64,000 nucleotides of DNA. Origin: Methylomusa anaerophila (lineage in GTDB: Bacteria > Bacillota > Negativicutes > Sporomusales > Sporomusaceae). The position numbers and the translations under genes were made by a program. The stretch covers positions 379,424 through 443,423 of the forward strand of contig NZ_AP018449.1 of assembly GCF_003966895.1 (NCBI RefSeq), given 5' to 3'. Shown one piece after another: positions 50,504-59,150 of this stretch (positions are counted from its first letter, which is position 1; every line of letters starts with the position of its first letter). The notes under the pieces are model-generated. The model saw nothing but the letters and a program-made list of their open reading frames with translations, searched no databases and had not been told where the DNA came from.

Positions 50504-51631
50504 CTAAACCAATAAGACCATATTATCACGATGAACCACTTCATCGTAAGGCTTGTAACCTAATATGTCGGAAATCTCCTGAGTATGAGTTCCCATAATC
50601 TTCAATACGTCTTCCGAGTTGTAGTTGGTAATGCCCCGCGCGATTTCCCGTCCTGCTAAATTAACGATTCGCACCGTATTCCCATGCTCAAAGTCTCCTT
50701 CCACCTTAATCACACCTGCCGCCAGCAAGCTTGATCCGCAGGTAAGTATAGCTTGCTCACAGCCTGAATCAACAGTTACTGCACCGTTAACCGGCGCACC
50801 GAAAGCCAGCCATCGTTTCCGAATCTGCAGACGGTTTTCCTTCGAAACAAAAAAGGTGCCGATAGCAGCTCCGCCGATAATGTCGCGCACAACCCCATCC
50901 CGGACGCCGGAGGCAACGACCATGGTTATGCCGGAGTTCACAGCAATTTTCGCTGCTTGTATTTTTGTATACATACCGCCGGTACCCCGCGCGGTACCAG
51001 GTCCGCCTGCTAACGCCTCAGTTTCCGGCGTAATATCGGTAATTTCCGAAATAAGTTCGGCTGTCGGGCATGTTTGCGGGTTGGCGGTGTATACTCCGTC
51101 GACGTCAGACAAGATCACCAGTAAATCCGCATCAATAATACCTGCCACTATAGCTGATAACGTGTCGTTTTCGCCAATTCTAAGTTCGTCGACAGCTACC
51201 GCGTCATTTTCATTGATAATGGGTATGACACCTTGGCTTAAAAGGGTCGTCAAGGCATTGCGGGAGTTAGTATATTGCCGTCGATTATCGGAGTCTGCCC
51301 GGGTCAAAAGCACTTGCGCGACAATCTGACCGTATTCGCCAAACATTTTTTCGTAAATATGCATCAATATGCCTTGTCCTACAGCCGCAGCCGCTTGCTT
51401 TTCCGGAATGGTTTTAGGTTTTTCTTTCAGGCCTAAGCGGTCCATTCCCGCGCCAACCGCCCCGGATGTGACCAGAATTATTTGTTTTCCCTGGTTGGCA
51501 AGATCGGATAATTCCCGTGCCAGCTTTTCAATCCTAAGTAAATTTAGTTTACCTGTACTGTGCGTTATCGTGCTTGTTCCCACCTTAACGACAACTCGCC
51601 TTACACTGAACAAGTTTGTCCTGGTAAGCAT
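50504..51631 (-). CDS. proB: Glutamate 5-kinase
   Basis: First committed step of proline synthesis. 375 residues: an amino-acid kinase domain (VVVKVGTSTIT; LVTSGAVGAGMDRLGL; IINENDAVAVDELRIGENDTL; LSDVDGVYTANP; GTGGMYTKIQAAKIA) and a C-terminal PUA domain (GAVTVDSGCEQAIL; HGNTVRIVNLAGREIARGIT). The start is the ATG at 51629-51631 with GGAGGGGG upstream. Feedback by proline is expected from the family. Confidence 0.97.
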   Translation of the reverse strand: MLTRTNLFSVRRVVVKVGTSTITHSTGKLNLLRIEKLARELSDLANQGKQIILVTSGAVGAGMDRLGLKEKPKTIPEKQAAAAVGQGILMHIYEKMFGEYGQIVAQVLLTRADSDNRRQYTNSRNALTTLLSQGVIPIINENDAVAVDELRIGENDTLSAIVAGIIDADLLVILSDVDGVYTANPQTCPTAELISEITDITPETEALAGGPGTARGTGGMYTKIQAAKIAVNSGITMVVASGVRDGVVRDIIGGAAIGTFFVSKENRLQIRKRWLAFGAPVNGAVTVDSGCEQAILTCGSSLLAAGVIKVEGDFEHGNTVRIVNLAGREIARGITNYNSEDVLKIMGTHTQEISDILGYKPYDEVVHRDNMVLLV

Positions 51632-51654
51632 CTTCCCCCTCCCCATCACAATAC

Positions 51655-52926
51655 TTACTGTTTAAATTCAAATTCCATATCCCGAATTCGAACTGTATCG
51701 CCTTCTTGAATACCACGGGCCTTAAGTTCATCCTCAATACCCATTTTGCGCCAAATAGTCTGAAACCGGCGTAAGCCCTCCTCATTGGCAAAGTTCGTCA
51801 TTGCTACCAGTTTTTCAATACCCTGTCCGGATACAAGGTAAGCGCCGCTGTCATCTCTTGTAATCACAAATTCATCATCCGGATAAGCATCGTATATTTT
51901 TACTTCTTCAATTTCTTCCGGCTCTTCCACATATTCGGACAACAATTGAGCCGCCCGCTGCATCAGCTGTGGTAAGCCGCTGCCAGTGGCAGCAGAAATA
52001 GGATATATTTCATGGCCCAGTTCTTTCATGTAATCAGCAATTTGGGGATAGTTATTCCTAGCTTCGGGAAGGTCCATTTTATTTGCGGCTATAATTTGGG
52101 GCCGTTTGGCTAAACGTTCGTTATATAACTTCAGTTCCTTATTAATTTTATGATAATCATCGATTGGATCGCGTCCCTCAATCCCGGAAGCGTCGATTAC
52201 ATGTATAAGTACCTTAGTTCTTTCAATGTGGCGAAGAAAATCATGACCAAGGCCAACTCCCGTATGAGCGCCTTCAATCAGTCCCGGGATATCAGCCAAA
52301 ACAAAATTCTGGCCTTCTCCCATGCTAACTACCCCGAGGACGGGAGTCAGGGTAGTAAAATGATAGGCGGCAATTTCCGGTTTAGCTGCCGAAACCTTAG
52401 CCAAAATGCTTGATTTTCCAACACTGGGGTATCCTATAAGACCAACATCGGCAAGAAGTTTCATTTCTAACAGCAAGGTTCTTTCTTCCCCTGGTTCTCC
52501 TAATTCCGCAAAAGTAGGAGCACGGTGAGTGCTGGATACAAAACGAGCGTTCCCGCGCCCGCCGCGACCACCTCTAGCCACAATAAATTCCTGTCCGGGA
52601 TTAACAATGTCGCCGAGGATCTGTCCGCTTGCTTCCTCTTTGATAACCGTTCCGGGAGGAACTTTGATATATAAATCATCGCCGCTCCGTCCGTGCATGT
52701 TGCTAGTCTGACCGTTTGCCCCGTTGTCTGATTTAAACAAACGCTTATAGCGAAAATCAACTAATGTATTTAGGCTATCGTCGCCGACTATTATTATATT
52801 ACCGCCTCGCCCGCCATCACCACCGCTGGGTCCGCCTTTGGGCACATATTTCTCCCGGCGGAAACTAGACATGCCGTTTCCGCCGGTGCCTGCCTTCACG
52901 GTTATTTTTGCTCTATCAATAAACAT
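51655..52926 (-). CDS. obg: GTPase Obg/CgtA
   Basis: An essential ribosome-assembly and stress GTPase. 423 residues: glycine-rich Obg fold (KAGTGGNGMSSFRREKYVPK), GTPase domain with G1 GYPSVGKSSILAKV, G3 DIPGLIEGAH, G4 ANKMD, G5 SAATG, and a C-terminal OCT domain (SGQGIEKLVAMTNFANEEGL, then RRFQ). The OCT domain is usual in Firmicutes. Lies between spo0B-like and proB, as in Bacillus and Clostridia relatives. Confidence 0.98.
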   Translation of the reverse strand: MFIDRAKITVKAGTGGNGMSSFRREKYVPKGGPSGGDGGRGGNIIIVGDDSLNTLVDFRYKRLFKSDNGANGQTSNMHGRSGDDLYIKVPPGTVIKEEASGQILGDIVNPGQEFIVARGGRGGRGNARFVSSTHRAPTFAELGEPGEERTLLLEMKLLADVGLIGYPSVGKSSILAKVSAAKPEIAAYHFTTLTPVLGVVSMGEGQNFVLADIPGLIEGAHTGVGLGHDFLRHIERTKVLIHVIDASGIEGRDPIDDYHKINKELKLYNERLAKRPQIIAANKMDLPEARNNYPQIADYMKELGHEIYPISAATGSGLPQLMQRAAQLLSEYVEEPEEIEEVKIYDAYPDDEFVITRDDSGAYLVSGQGIEKLVAMTNFANEEGLRRFQTIWRKMGIEDELKARGIQEGDTVRIRDMEFEFKQ

Positions 52927-53106
52927 TGATATTCCCCTTTACCTTCCCATACCAGATGGCGGACGAATTCTCCTAACATCTGAGATACTGAGATTTTCAT
53001 ACTACAATAAGTAATATATGCGTTAACTCAAATAATTATAGACCGTCGGAAATCTTATAACTTCTATATACTAATCTCTTGTATCTTGCTATATCCTGCC
53101 GCTTTC

Positions 53107-53334
53107 TTAATCGTCGGTAGTTTGACCCGTTTCATAAGCAGCCAAAGGATTGGTTACCAGTTTAGGGTCCTGAGCCAGTTTTTCAATATACTGTAAAGCT
53201 TTGTCGGATTTACCCAACTGTATCATTGCATGAATCACTTGTAAATGATTGAGAAAGTCATGCCTTTGAACACGAAGCAATTTCATTACCTCAGCGCAAG
53301 TCGCCACATCTGTGCACTCGACATGTTTACCCAT
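53107..53334 (-). CDS. Minimal Spo0B-like sensor-kinase alpha-helical domain protein
   Basis: A 75-residue protein with the SpoOB-type alpha-helical hairpin. LLRVQRHDFLNHLQVIHAMI contains the phospho-accepting histidine context (His25 in RHDFLNHLQ). The second helix is KALQYIEKLAQDP. Full Spo0B (about 190 residues) also has an ATPase-like C-terminal domain, which is missing here. The position beside obg matches spo0B in Bacillus. It could be a stripped-down phosphotransfer protein in the sporulation relay, or only a dimerisation remnant; activity is inference. Confidence 0.8.
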   Translation of the reverse strand: MGKHVECTDVATCAEVMKLLRVQRHDFLNHLQVIHAMIQLGKSDKALQYIEKLAQDPKLVTNPLAAYETGQTTDD

Positions 53335-53418
53335 GCGTAATCAATCCCTTCTATAAGATACAATTAGACTTCACTTCGCCCTGACACTGTGAAATACCTG
53401 TCTCATTTTGATGTATCC

Positions 53419-53455
53419 TAAAAAAATACCCGCAGCCTTTATCTAGCCGCGGGTA
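53419..53455 (-). terminator. Intrinsic terminator of rplU-prp-rpmA
   Basis: ACCCGCGGC pairs with GCTGCGGGT (53454-53428) with loop TAGATAAAG, followed by ATTTTTTTAGG on the minus strand. Confidence 0.92.
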
Positions 53456-53469
53456 CGCACGTCTGTCTA

Positions 53470-53781
53470 TTACATTGCTTCGTCTGCCGGATAAACGCTA
53501 ACTTGGCGATCATCGCGACCTTTGCGCTCAAAGGAGACTTTGCCGGCAACCATGGCATATAAAGTATCATCCTTGCCTATCCCTACATTATGGCCAGGGT
53601 GGAAATGTGTACCGCGCTGGCGAACCAGAATACTGCCGGCAGTTACGACTTCACCGGCGTGACGCTTGACACCAAGGCGTTTGGCTTCGCTGTCACGTCC
53701 GTTGCGGGAGCTGCCCACACCTTTCTTATGAGCAAACAACTGCAAATCAAAGGAATTAAATTTTAATTTCAGATCTTTCAT
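53470..53781 (-). CDS. rpmA: 50S ribosomal protein L27 with Prp-cleaved N-terminal extension
   Basis: 103 residues. The mature protein starts [20 protein letters not shown] and contains [19 protein letters not shown]. Before it is a 17-residue extension [14 protein letters not shown]. In Staphylococcus and other Firmicutes such an extension is removed by the protease Prp, whose gene is directly upstream. The N-terminus of mature L27 reaches the peptidyl-transferase centre, so cleavage matters. ATG with AGGAGGTG upstream; 6 bp after prp. Confidence 0.97.
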   Translation of the reverse strand: MKDLKLKFNSFDLQLFAHKKGVGSSRNGRDSEAKRLGVKRHAGEVVTAGSILVRQRGTHFHPGHNVGIGKDDTLYAMVAGKVSFERKGRDDRQVSVYPADEAM

Positions 53782-53787
53782 GTTTTC

Positions 53788-54108
53788 TCACCTCCTGTAG
53801 TCAACAATACGAACACTCCTTGGATACAATTTAGCTATTTCGGTGAGTCCTAACACCATTGTTTCAAGCACAGCACCTGTCAACTGGTCAGGTTGCCCAA
53901 CAAGCTCTATGGACAATCCATCTTTGGATTGTTTAACTTCAATATCACGGTGTAAATAACGTTCCAACCCCATAATTGCCGATTGCGTCAACGCCGAAAC
54001 ACCTGCACACACAATATCATGCCCATGGGGGCCGGCGTCTGCGTGTCCGGTGATACGGAATCCCTTGATATCATGAGGGGAACTACGCATAATTTCTGCT
54101 GTAATCAT
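53788..54108 (-). CDS. prp: Ribosomal-processing cysteine protease Prp
   Basis: A 106-residue protease that trims the L27 extension. Motifs: FRITGHADAGPHGHDIVCAG with catalytic His (GHA) and Cys (DIVCAGVSALTQ). I place the start at the ATG at 54106-54108 (MITAEIMRSS), which matches family N-termini; the 21 extra residues of the longer ORF come from the repeat element inserted upstream. The ribosome site (AAGGTG) is rather far, 11 nt. The normal order rplU-prp-rpmA is kept, but a repeat separates rplU from prp. Confidence 0.93.
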   Translation of the reverse strand: MITAEIMRSSPHDIKGFRITGHADAGPHGHDIVCAGVSALTQSAIMGLERYLHRDIEVKQSKDGLSIELVGQPDQLTGAVLETMVLGLTEIAKLYPRSVRIVDYRR

Positions 54109-54131
54109 ACCAAACCATTCACCTTTTAGTA

Positions 54132-54450
54132 GGGAACTGCTTATAAGCCGCCATGCTGCGTCGCCGCACAATCTGCGTTGCTATTATCTGCGACAAGTTA
54201 CTTGCGTTGATAATACTAACGAAATCAGAATCGTGCTCCTGCGGTCCTCACTCCAGCGTACAACCAGTACGCTTGCGTTCCGGTTCTCGTCGCGCCTAGC
54301 AGCTGACGACTTCTAAGCAGTTCGAGGCAGTTGGTAAACGGGCGGATACAAGCTTACTTACTACTCATTTCTCTGTGTCCCTCGGCGTCCTCTGCGTCTC
54401 TGTGGTTCCGGTCTTTGGTCTTATGACGTTTTAGTTTTTAGGATAGTTCG
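54132..54450 (-). repeat. Structured dispersed repeat, copy 2 (inverted, inside ribosomal operon)
   Basis: The minus strand shows the same order as copy 1: GAACTATCCTAAAAACTAAA, CCACAGAGACGC, then GAACTGCTTAGAAGTCGTC, central hairpin ending GTACGCTGGAGTGAGGACCG, and terminal GGCGGCTTATAAGCAGTTC. An additional segment of about 70 nt (54169-54235) is inserted before the last arm. It lies wholly between the rplU stop and the prp start, so it is transcribed in the operon. Confidence 0.88.
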
Positions 54451-54483
54451 AGGCATTTAATAATTTGAATAGATACGGCAGCC

Positions 54484-54795
54484 TTAAGCTTCGATCTTTT
54501 CAATGCGAACTTTGGTAAATGGCTGGCGATGGCCTTGCCGACGACGATAATTGGATTTGGCTTTATATTTAAATACTAGAATCTTCCTGCCTTTACCATG
54601 CTCGACCACTTGAGCGGTTACTTTGGCGCCGGAAACAACCGGCTTGCCAATGACCACTTCGCCGTCTTTAACCACGGTGAGAACACGGTCAAAATCCACA
54701 GACTCGCCTTCAGCCGCTTCAAGTTTCTCAATCGTAAGCACATCGCCTTCACTGACACGATATTGCTTGCCACCTGTCTCGATGATAGCGTACAT
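54484..54795 (-). CDS. rplU: 50S ribosomal protein L21
   Basis: 103 residues, full length. [20 protein letters not shown] begins the protein; [20 protein letters not shown] is the conserved C-terminal RNA-binding stretch. The ATG at 54793-54795 has GGGGAGGTG upstream; the longer ORF reads through the leader. The 110-nt leader could hold the autoregulatory L21 structure known in Firmicutes, but I cannot confirm the fold. First gene of rplU-prp-rpmA. RNase G, often next to these genes, is not here. Confidence 0.97.
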   Translation of the reverse strand: MYAIIETGGKQYRVSEGDVLTIEKLEAAEGESVDFDRVLTVVKDGEVVIGKPVVSGAKVTAQVVEHGKGRKILVFKYKAKSNYRRRQGHRQPFTKVRIEKIEA

Positions 54796-54905
54796 TGTTG
54801 CACCTCCCCTACTACTAGACTCGCCGGATACGGTACGAATTCGGTTTAGAATCGGTTTAAAACCTCTCCGAGCGGTTGGCGCAGGCGACTTGCCTACAAT
54901 CATTA

Positions 54906-54934
54906 ATTTTAGCATACCGGAAATGCTATGTCAA
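54906..54934 (-). promoter_or_regulatory. Promoter of the rplU-prp-rpmA operon
   Basis: Minus-strand TTGACA (54934-54929), 17-bp spacer and TAAAAT (54911-54906). The following leader of about 100 nt up to 54796 is the place for an L21 leader RNA. Confidence 0.85.
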
Positions 54935-54967
54935 TAAATCAACAATCTTCTATGCAACAATCCTCTA

Positions 54968-55675
54968 TCACATTTTTAGCGGGGAAAAGCGTAACATTCC
55001 ATCAGTAACAAATAAGCCGGTCCTCTCAATCAACACAGCATCCTTTTTTACCGGCAGGCCAAATGAAATTATTAGGGCATCAACCAGCTCCGAGGGTTTG
55101 ACACTTCCCTGCGGAGTAATCCTTAAAGCAACATCAAGACTGACGCTGTCTGTCAACAGATTATCCCCAGAGATCCTGACATCCTCGCCCATAAATTCTT
55201 TAATGTCAATCTCCCGTCGTCCTTTAGGCGATTCTTTCGTATATGGAACGCAGGACGCCGAATTAAACTGCCGAATACAATTCGTAACCTTCTCCCTATC
55301 TTCACCATTAGAAAGAGGTGCAACAACCCGATAAGCAGCCAAATTGACTATGGCCATAAGCGCCGGACTATGCTTTTCGATATATTTTGCCTCATTGAAT
55401 GAGATTCCTGCCGGCAGCATTGGTTCCAGTCTATTTTTTATTTCTTGTAGATCTAATTCCCCGGTAAGCTCCACGTCCATATACTCTGCTAGACTGGTAA
55501 CCCCGACCGCAAGGGCCGACGCAAAAGCCAGTTTCATGTGCGGATTGAACCCTTCTGAGTAGGAAACCGGTAACTTGGCCCGCCGCAGCGCGCGTTCAAT
55601 GGTTCCGGCATAATCCAAATGCGATATGTAACGAATGGCTTCGCCTTTGGTAATCTCAAGTCTCAATTTCGCCAC
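54968..55675 (-). CDS. DUF2344/TIGR03936-family protein
   Basis: A 235-residue protein always found beside the radical-SAM gene that precedes it. The N-terminus KLRLEITKGEAIRYISHLDY and the RALRRAKLPVSYSEGFNPH motif define the family (radical-SAM-linked protein). Its role is unknown; in some bacteria it is fused to the radical SAM partner. The start is GTG at 55673-55675, overlapping the TAG stop of the upstream gene by one base, so the two are translationally coupled. Confidence 0.92.
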   Translation of the reverse strand: MAKLRLEITKGEAIRYISHLDYAGTIERALRRAKLPVSYSEGFNPHMKLAFASALAVGVTSLAEYMDVELTGELDLQEIKNRLEPMLPAGISFNEAKYIEKHSPALMAIVNLAAYRVVAPLSNGEDREKVTNCIRQFNSASCVPYTKESPKGRREIDIKEFMGEDVRISGDNLLTDSVSLDVALRITPQGSVKPSELVDALIISFGLPVKKDAVLIERTGLFVTDGMLRFSPLKM

Positions 55676-57537
55676 TACCTACACCCCCAGTCAACCGGAT
55701 CAACGCCCAGTCCAGGGCACACGCCACAATCTGCGCACAAATCCCGCCGGCAGTCTTTTGTTACAGATTCGCTCAGGGCCTGTCCGTACTCCCGGACTAA
55801 AAAGGACTTGTCCACTCCTGAAGAAAGGTGATCCCATGGCAGTATTTCATCAAACTGCCGCTCCCGGTTGGCGTAAAACGCAGGATCTATGCCGGTTGCA
55901 ACAAACGCCTCCATCCATACGTCGAATTTAAAATGCTCCGACCATCCGTCAAACCTTGCCCCATTCTGCCAAGCCTGATACAGAACCCGTCCTAAACGCC
56001 GGTCTCCCCGCGAAAATACTCCTTCCAAAAAGCTGGTGCGAGCATCGTGCCAATTCAGAGTAATATTACGGTCTTTGATCAATGACCGCAACAGTCTCTG
56101 TTTACGTTCGATTTCCTCTACCGGGTTTTGCCCAAACCACTGGAAAGGGGTATGGGGTTTGGGTACAAATGAAGAGACGCTAATCGTAACTTTAGCCCCG
56201 CGACGGCCTTTGATCTCTTTATACAGATTCATAACTTCCTGGGCTAAGTTGGCAATTCCGCTCACATCTTCATCTGTCTCGGTTGGTAAACCGATCATAA
56301 AGTAAAGCTTAACCGAAGACCAACCGGCGCAAAAAGCAGCGCCAACCGCAGTCAGCAAATCTTCGTGGGTAACTCCTTTATTGATTACATTCCGCATACG
56401 CTGAGTGCCGGCCTCGGGTGCGAAAGTCAGGCCGCTTTTTCGGACCTGTTGCACCTGTTTGGCCAACTCTATGGAAAAACTGTCAATTCTAAGGGAAGGC
56501 AGCGAAATACTCACTCCCTGATCTTTAAACCTGTCTATCAATGAATGAATTAGATCGGATAAACAGGAATAATCGGCAGAACTTAAGGATACAAGTGAAA
56601 TTTCATTATAGCCGGTGTTGTCCACCAGTTCCTGCGCATGGGCCAGGAGTGTTTCCATTTTTCGTTCCCTGACCGGTCGGTAGATGGTTCCCGCCTGACA
56701 AAAACGGCACCCTCTGGTACAGCCGCGAAACAATTCCAGCATAATCCGGTTATGTACAATTTCAATGTACGGAACGATTGGCTTAGTTGCGAAATCGACG
56801 GCGTCCATATCTCTAACAACCCGCTTGCTAATAACCGGCTTAACTTCCGGGGACAATGGTTTTACCATGCTTACTCTACCGTCACTATGGTAAGAAACAT
56901 CATAAAAGGCGGGTATATAAATGCCGTTAAGCCGGGCTAAATCTTTAAGCACTCCCTCCTTGCCGCCTGGTTTTCCCCGTTTTTTCCAGGCAGCTATTAC
57001 TTCAACAGTTTCCTTGATTACTTCCTCCCCTTCTCCCAAAACAAAGAAATCGGTAAAATCCGCCATTGGCTCAGGATTGAACACGCACGGTCCGCCGCAT
57101 GCCACCAGCGGCTGCCGTTCATTCCGTTCGCGGGCCAAAACGGGGATTCCGGCTAAGTCCAGCATATTGAGCACATTTGTATAACTGAGTTCATACTGCA
57201 AAGAAAAACCCACTACATCAAAATCCGCTACAGGACGCCTGGATTCAAGGGTAAACAAAGGGATGCCGCCAACTCGCATCTCCCTTTCCATATCCACCCA
57301 GGGAGCATACACTCTCTCCGCAGCAGTGTCTGATCGATTATTGAGAATCTGATACAATATTTTCAGTCCTAAATTGGACATGCCAACTTCATACACATCC
57401 GGCATAGCCAGGGCAAAATTGACAATAACAGCTGCCGGGTCTTTCACTACGCTGTTCCATTCATTTCCGGTATATCGGGCAGGTTTGGCAACGTGATTTA
57501 AAATAGCAGGGCTAAGTGCAACAATGGAACTCATCAT
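55675..57537 (-). CDS. TIGR03960-family radical SAM protein
   Basis: A 620-residue radical SAM enzyme with an N-terminal B12-binding-like Rossmann region (ADFDVVGFSLQYELSYTNVL; ACGGPCVFNPEP; FFVLGEGEEVI) and the radical SAM domain. The cluster motif is CTRGCRFCQAGTIYRPVRER (CxxxCxxC). The C-terminus has four further cysteines (CRRDLCADCGVCPG), possibly an auxiliary Fe-S cluster. The substrate is unknown. ATG with CGGAGGTAG immediately upstream. Operon with the DUF2344 gene; both usually sit between spoIVFB and rplU in Firmicutes. Confidence 0.93.
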   Translation of the reverse strand: MMSSIVALSPAILNHVAKPARYTGNEWNSVVKDPAAVIVNFALAMPDVYEVGMSNLGLKILYQILNNRSDTAAERVYAPWVDMEREMRVGGIPLFTLESRRPVADFDVVGFSLQYELSYTNVLNMLDLAGIPVLARERNERQPLVACGGPCVFNPEPMADFTDFFVLGEGEEVIKETVEVIAAWKKRGKPGGKEGVLKDLARLNGIYIPAFYDVSYHSDGRVSMVKPLSPEVKPVISKRVVRDMDAVDFATKPIVPYIEIVHNRIMLELFRGCTRGCRFCQAGTIYRPVRERKMETLLAHAQELVDNTGYNEISLVSLSSADYSCLSDLIHSLIDRFKDQGVSISLPSLRIDSFSIELAKQVQQVRKSGLTFAPEAGTQRMRNVINKGVTHEDLLTAVGAAFCAGWSSVKLYFMIGLPTETDEDVSGIANLAQEVMNLYKEIKGRRGAKVTISVSSFVPKPHTPFQWFGQNPVEEIERKQRLLRSLIKDRNITLNWHDARTSFLEGVFSRGDRRLGRVLYQAWQNGARFDGWSEHFKFDVWMEAFVATGIDPAFYANRERQFDEILPWDHLSSGVDKSFLVREYGQALSESVTKDCRRDLCADCGVCPGLGVDPVDWGCR

Positions 57538-57583
57538 CTACCTCCGCTGATTCATGGATAGTGGTTGTTTATTCAGGTATTCA

Positions 57584-57626
<43 letters not shown>

Positions 57627-57786
57627 AATATATCTTGACGAGCGTTCTTTTATCCTGAAACCTGACTTCCGAATCCTATTTACTGACAAACATAGCATCA
57701 GGAATATTATGTATTTTCCCGCCGGAAATATCAAGAAATATTTCAACATGCTGCGCAAATTCTTATTTACTCAGATGATATACTGC

Positions 57787-58150
57787 CACGAACTATCCTG
57801 AAAATCTAAAAGACAAAGAAACCGGAACCACAGAGACGCCGAGGACACAGAGGAACACAGAAAAAAGATAACGAAGAGCGTTAAAAAATATAAATAAATC
57901 CCTCTGCGTTTCTCTGCGCCCTCGGCGCCTCTGCGGTAAAACGTTCTCCATTTTCCTTCCTTGAAGCATCGCAGATGTCGGTTTTTCATGAGTAATAAAC
58001 GTGTATCCGCCAGTTTACCAACTGCCACGAACTGCTTAGAGATCGTTAGCTGCTAGGCGTGACGAGGACCGGAACTCCAGCGTACTGGACGTACGCCGGA
58101 GTGAGGACCGCAGGAACAACGACGCAGATGACGGTCTCTAAGCAGTTCCC
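57787..58150 (+). repeat. Structured dispersed repeat, copy 3
   Basis: 364 bp, same orientation as copy 1. It begins CACGAACTATCCTGAAAA and contains both CCACAGAGACGCCGAGGACA and an inverse relative CTCTGCGCCCTCGGCGCC. The core (58031-58150) has arms GAACTGCTTAGAGATCG and CGGTCTCTAAGCAGTTC and central hairpin CTCCAGCGTAC / GTACGCCGGAG. Compared with copy 1, two base pairs in the outer stem have switched together (A-T to G-C and G-C to A-T). Ends 17 bp from the spoIVFB stop. Confidence 0.88.
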
Positions 58151-58167
58151 CCCTTTAAGTTGACCAG

Positions 58168-59040
58168 TTATAAAAACTCTTTTATTTTGGCTTTTAGCCC
58201 CCGCGCAGGCAGCTCTTCCCAAACCTGTGTCTCTGTCAGCGTACCGCATAACCGGAAATTGTCATCAACAACCAGCACAATATAATACTGCTCCGGACCA
58301 AAAAGACGAATGATATCCCCCACGACAGCATTAGGAACGGCAGTAAAATGACTGGTCGGCAGTAAGCCATTGGCTGATAACGCGGCTTTTTTGCGCGCCA
58401 TAACCCGCATAGTGCGAAACCCGGCCAGTTTTTGCTCAGCCTTAGCGGCCACACATAAAAATACCGCAGCAACGATCATTGTTATATTGATAGTCTTATC
58501 CAGCCAATAAGTTACTACCACACTAACAAGCAAAACCACACTGATCATTTTACCTATAGTAATTACCGTTGCTGTTGCTTTTTGGTAATCTTGCTTTTGA
58601 GCTAAAAGAGCTCTTACAATTCTTCCTCCGTCCAAAGGCAAAGCAGGCAGCAGATTGAATCCGGCAAGCATTGCATTAACATCAAAATAAAACCGATAAA
58701 AATCCTGCCACAAGCCTGCTTTGAGTATTCCGACATAACTGACAGCCGCCAGAGCCAGACTTATGAACGGTCCGGCGGCTGCTATCACAATTTCACTGGA
58801 CGCACTTTTCTCCGACAGACGATCAATGCGGGCAATTGCCCCAAAAGGAAGGACCTCCACTTCCTTCACCTTGTATCCAAGGCTTCTTGCCATGAAAACA
58901 TGTGCAAGTTCATGGAATATGACCGCGCTGAAAACAATTAAAACTTTTCCCGACATGCCGGCAACTACAAATAAGGAAATAATTAGCAAAAACCAGTTGT
59001 TCAGAATAATCTGAATACCAGCAACTTTACCAACCCTCAT
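58168..59040 (-). CDS. spoIVFB: SpoIVFB-like M50 intramembrane metalloprotease
   Basis: A 290-residue site-2-protease-type enzyme with six or so membrane helices. Zinc motif IFHELAHVFMARSLG (HExxH at 43-47), the NLLPALPLDGGRIVRALLA third-ligand motif, and a C-terminal CBS-like half-domain (DIIRLFGPEQYYIVLVVDD, then GTLTETQVWEEL). In Bacillus SpoIVFB cleaves pro-sigma-K in the mother cell. Directly downstream of the SpoIVFA-like gene. ATG with GGGAG 6-7 nt upstream. Confidence 0.92.
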   Translation of the reverse strand: MRVGKVAGIQIILNNWFLLIISLFVVAGMSGKVLIVFSAVIFHELAHVFMARSLGYKVKEVEVLPFGAIARIDRLSEKSASSEIVIAAAGPFISLALAAVSYVGILKAGLWQDFYRFYFDVNAMLAGFNLLPALPLDGGRIVRALLAQKQDYQKATATVITIGKMISVVLLVSVVVTYWLDKTINITMIVAAVFLCVAAKAEQKLAGFRTMRVMARKKAALSANGLLPTSHFTAVPNAVVGDIIRLFGPEQYYIVLVVDDNFRLCGTLTETQVWEELPARGLKAKIKEFL

Positions 59041-59060
59041 ATAGCACTCCCTTGTGTTCT

Positions 59061-59150
59061 ATTAGGTATTCAGCATTCAGAAGTCAGAATTCGGAATACT
59101 CGCGACAGCCGCTCCCTCTGACTTCTGACTCCTGACTTCTAAATCAGTTG
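59061..59150. repeat. ATTCAGAAGTCAG-type inverted repeat
   Basis: AGCATTCAGAAGTCAGAATT (59070-59089) is matched in inverse by CTGACTTCTGACTCCTGACT (59119-59138), giving a loose hairpin in the 103-bp gap before spoIVFB. Related direct sequence occurs at 31303-31340 and 57573-57630. Confidence 0.75.
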
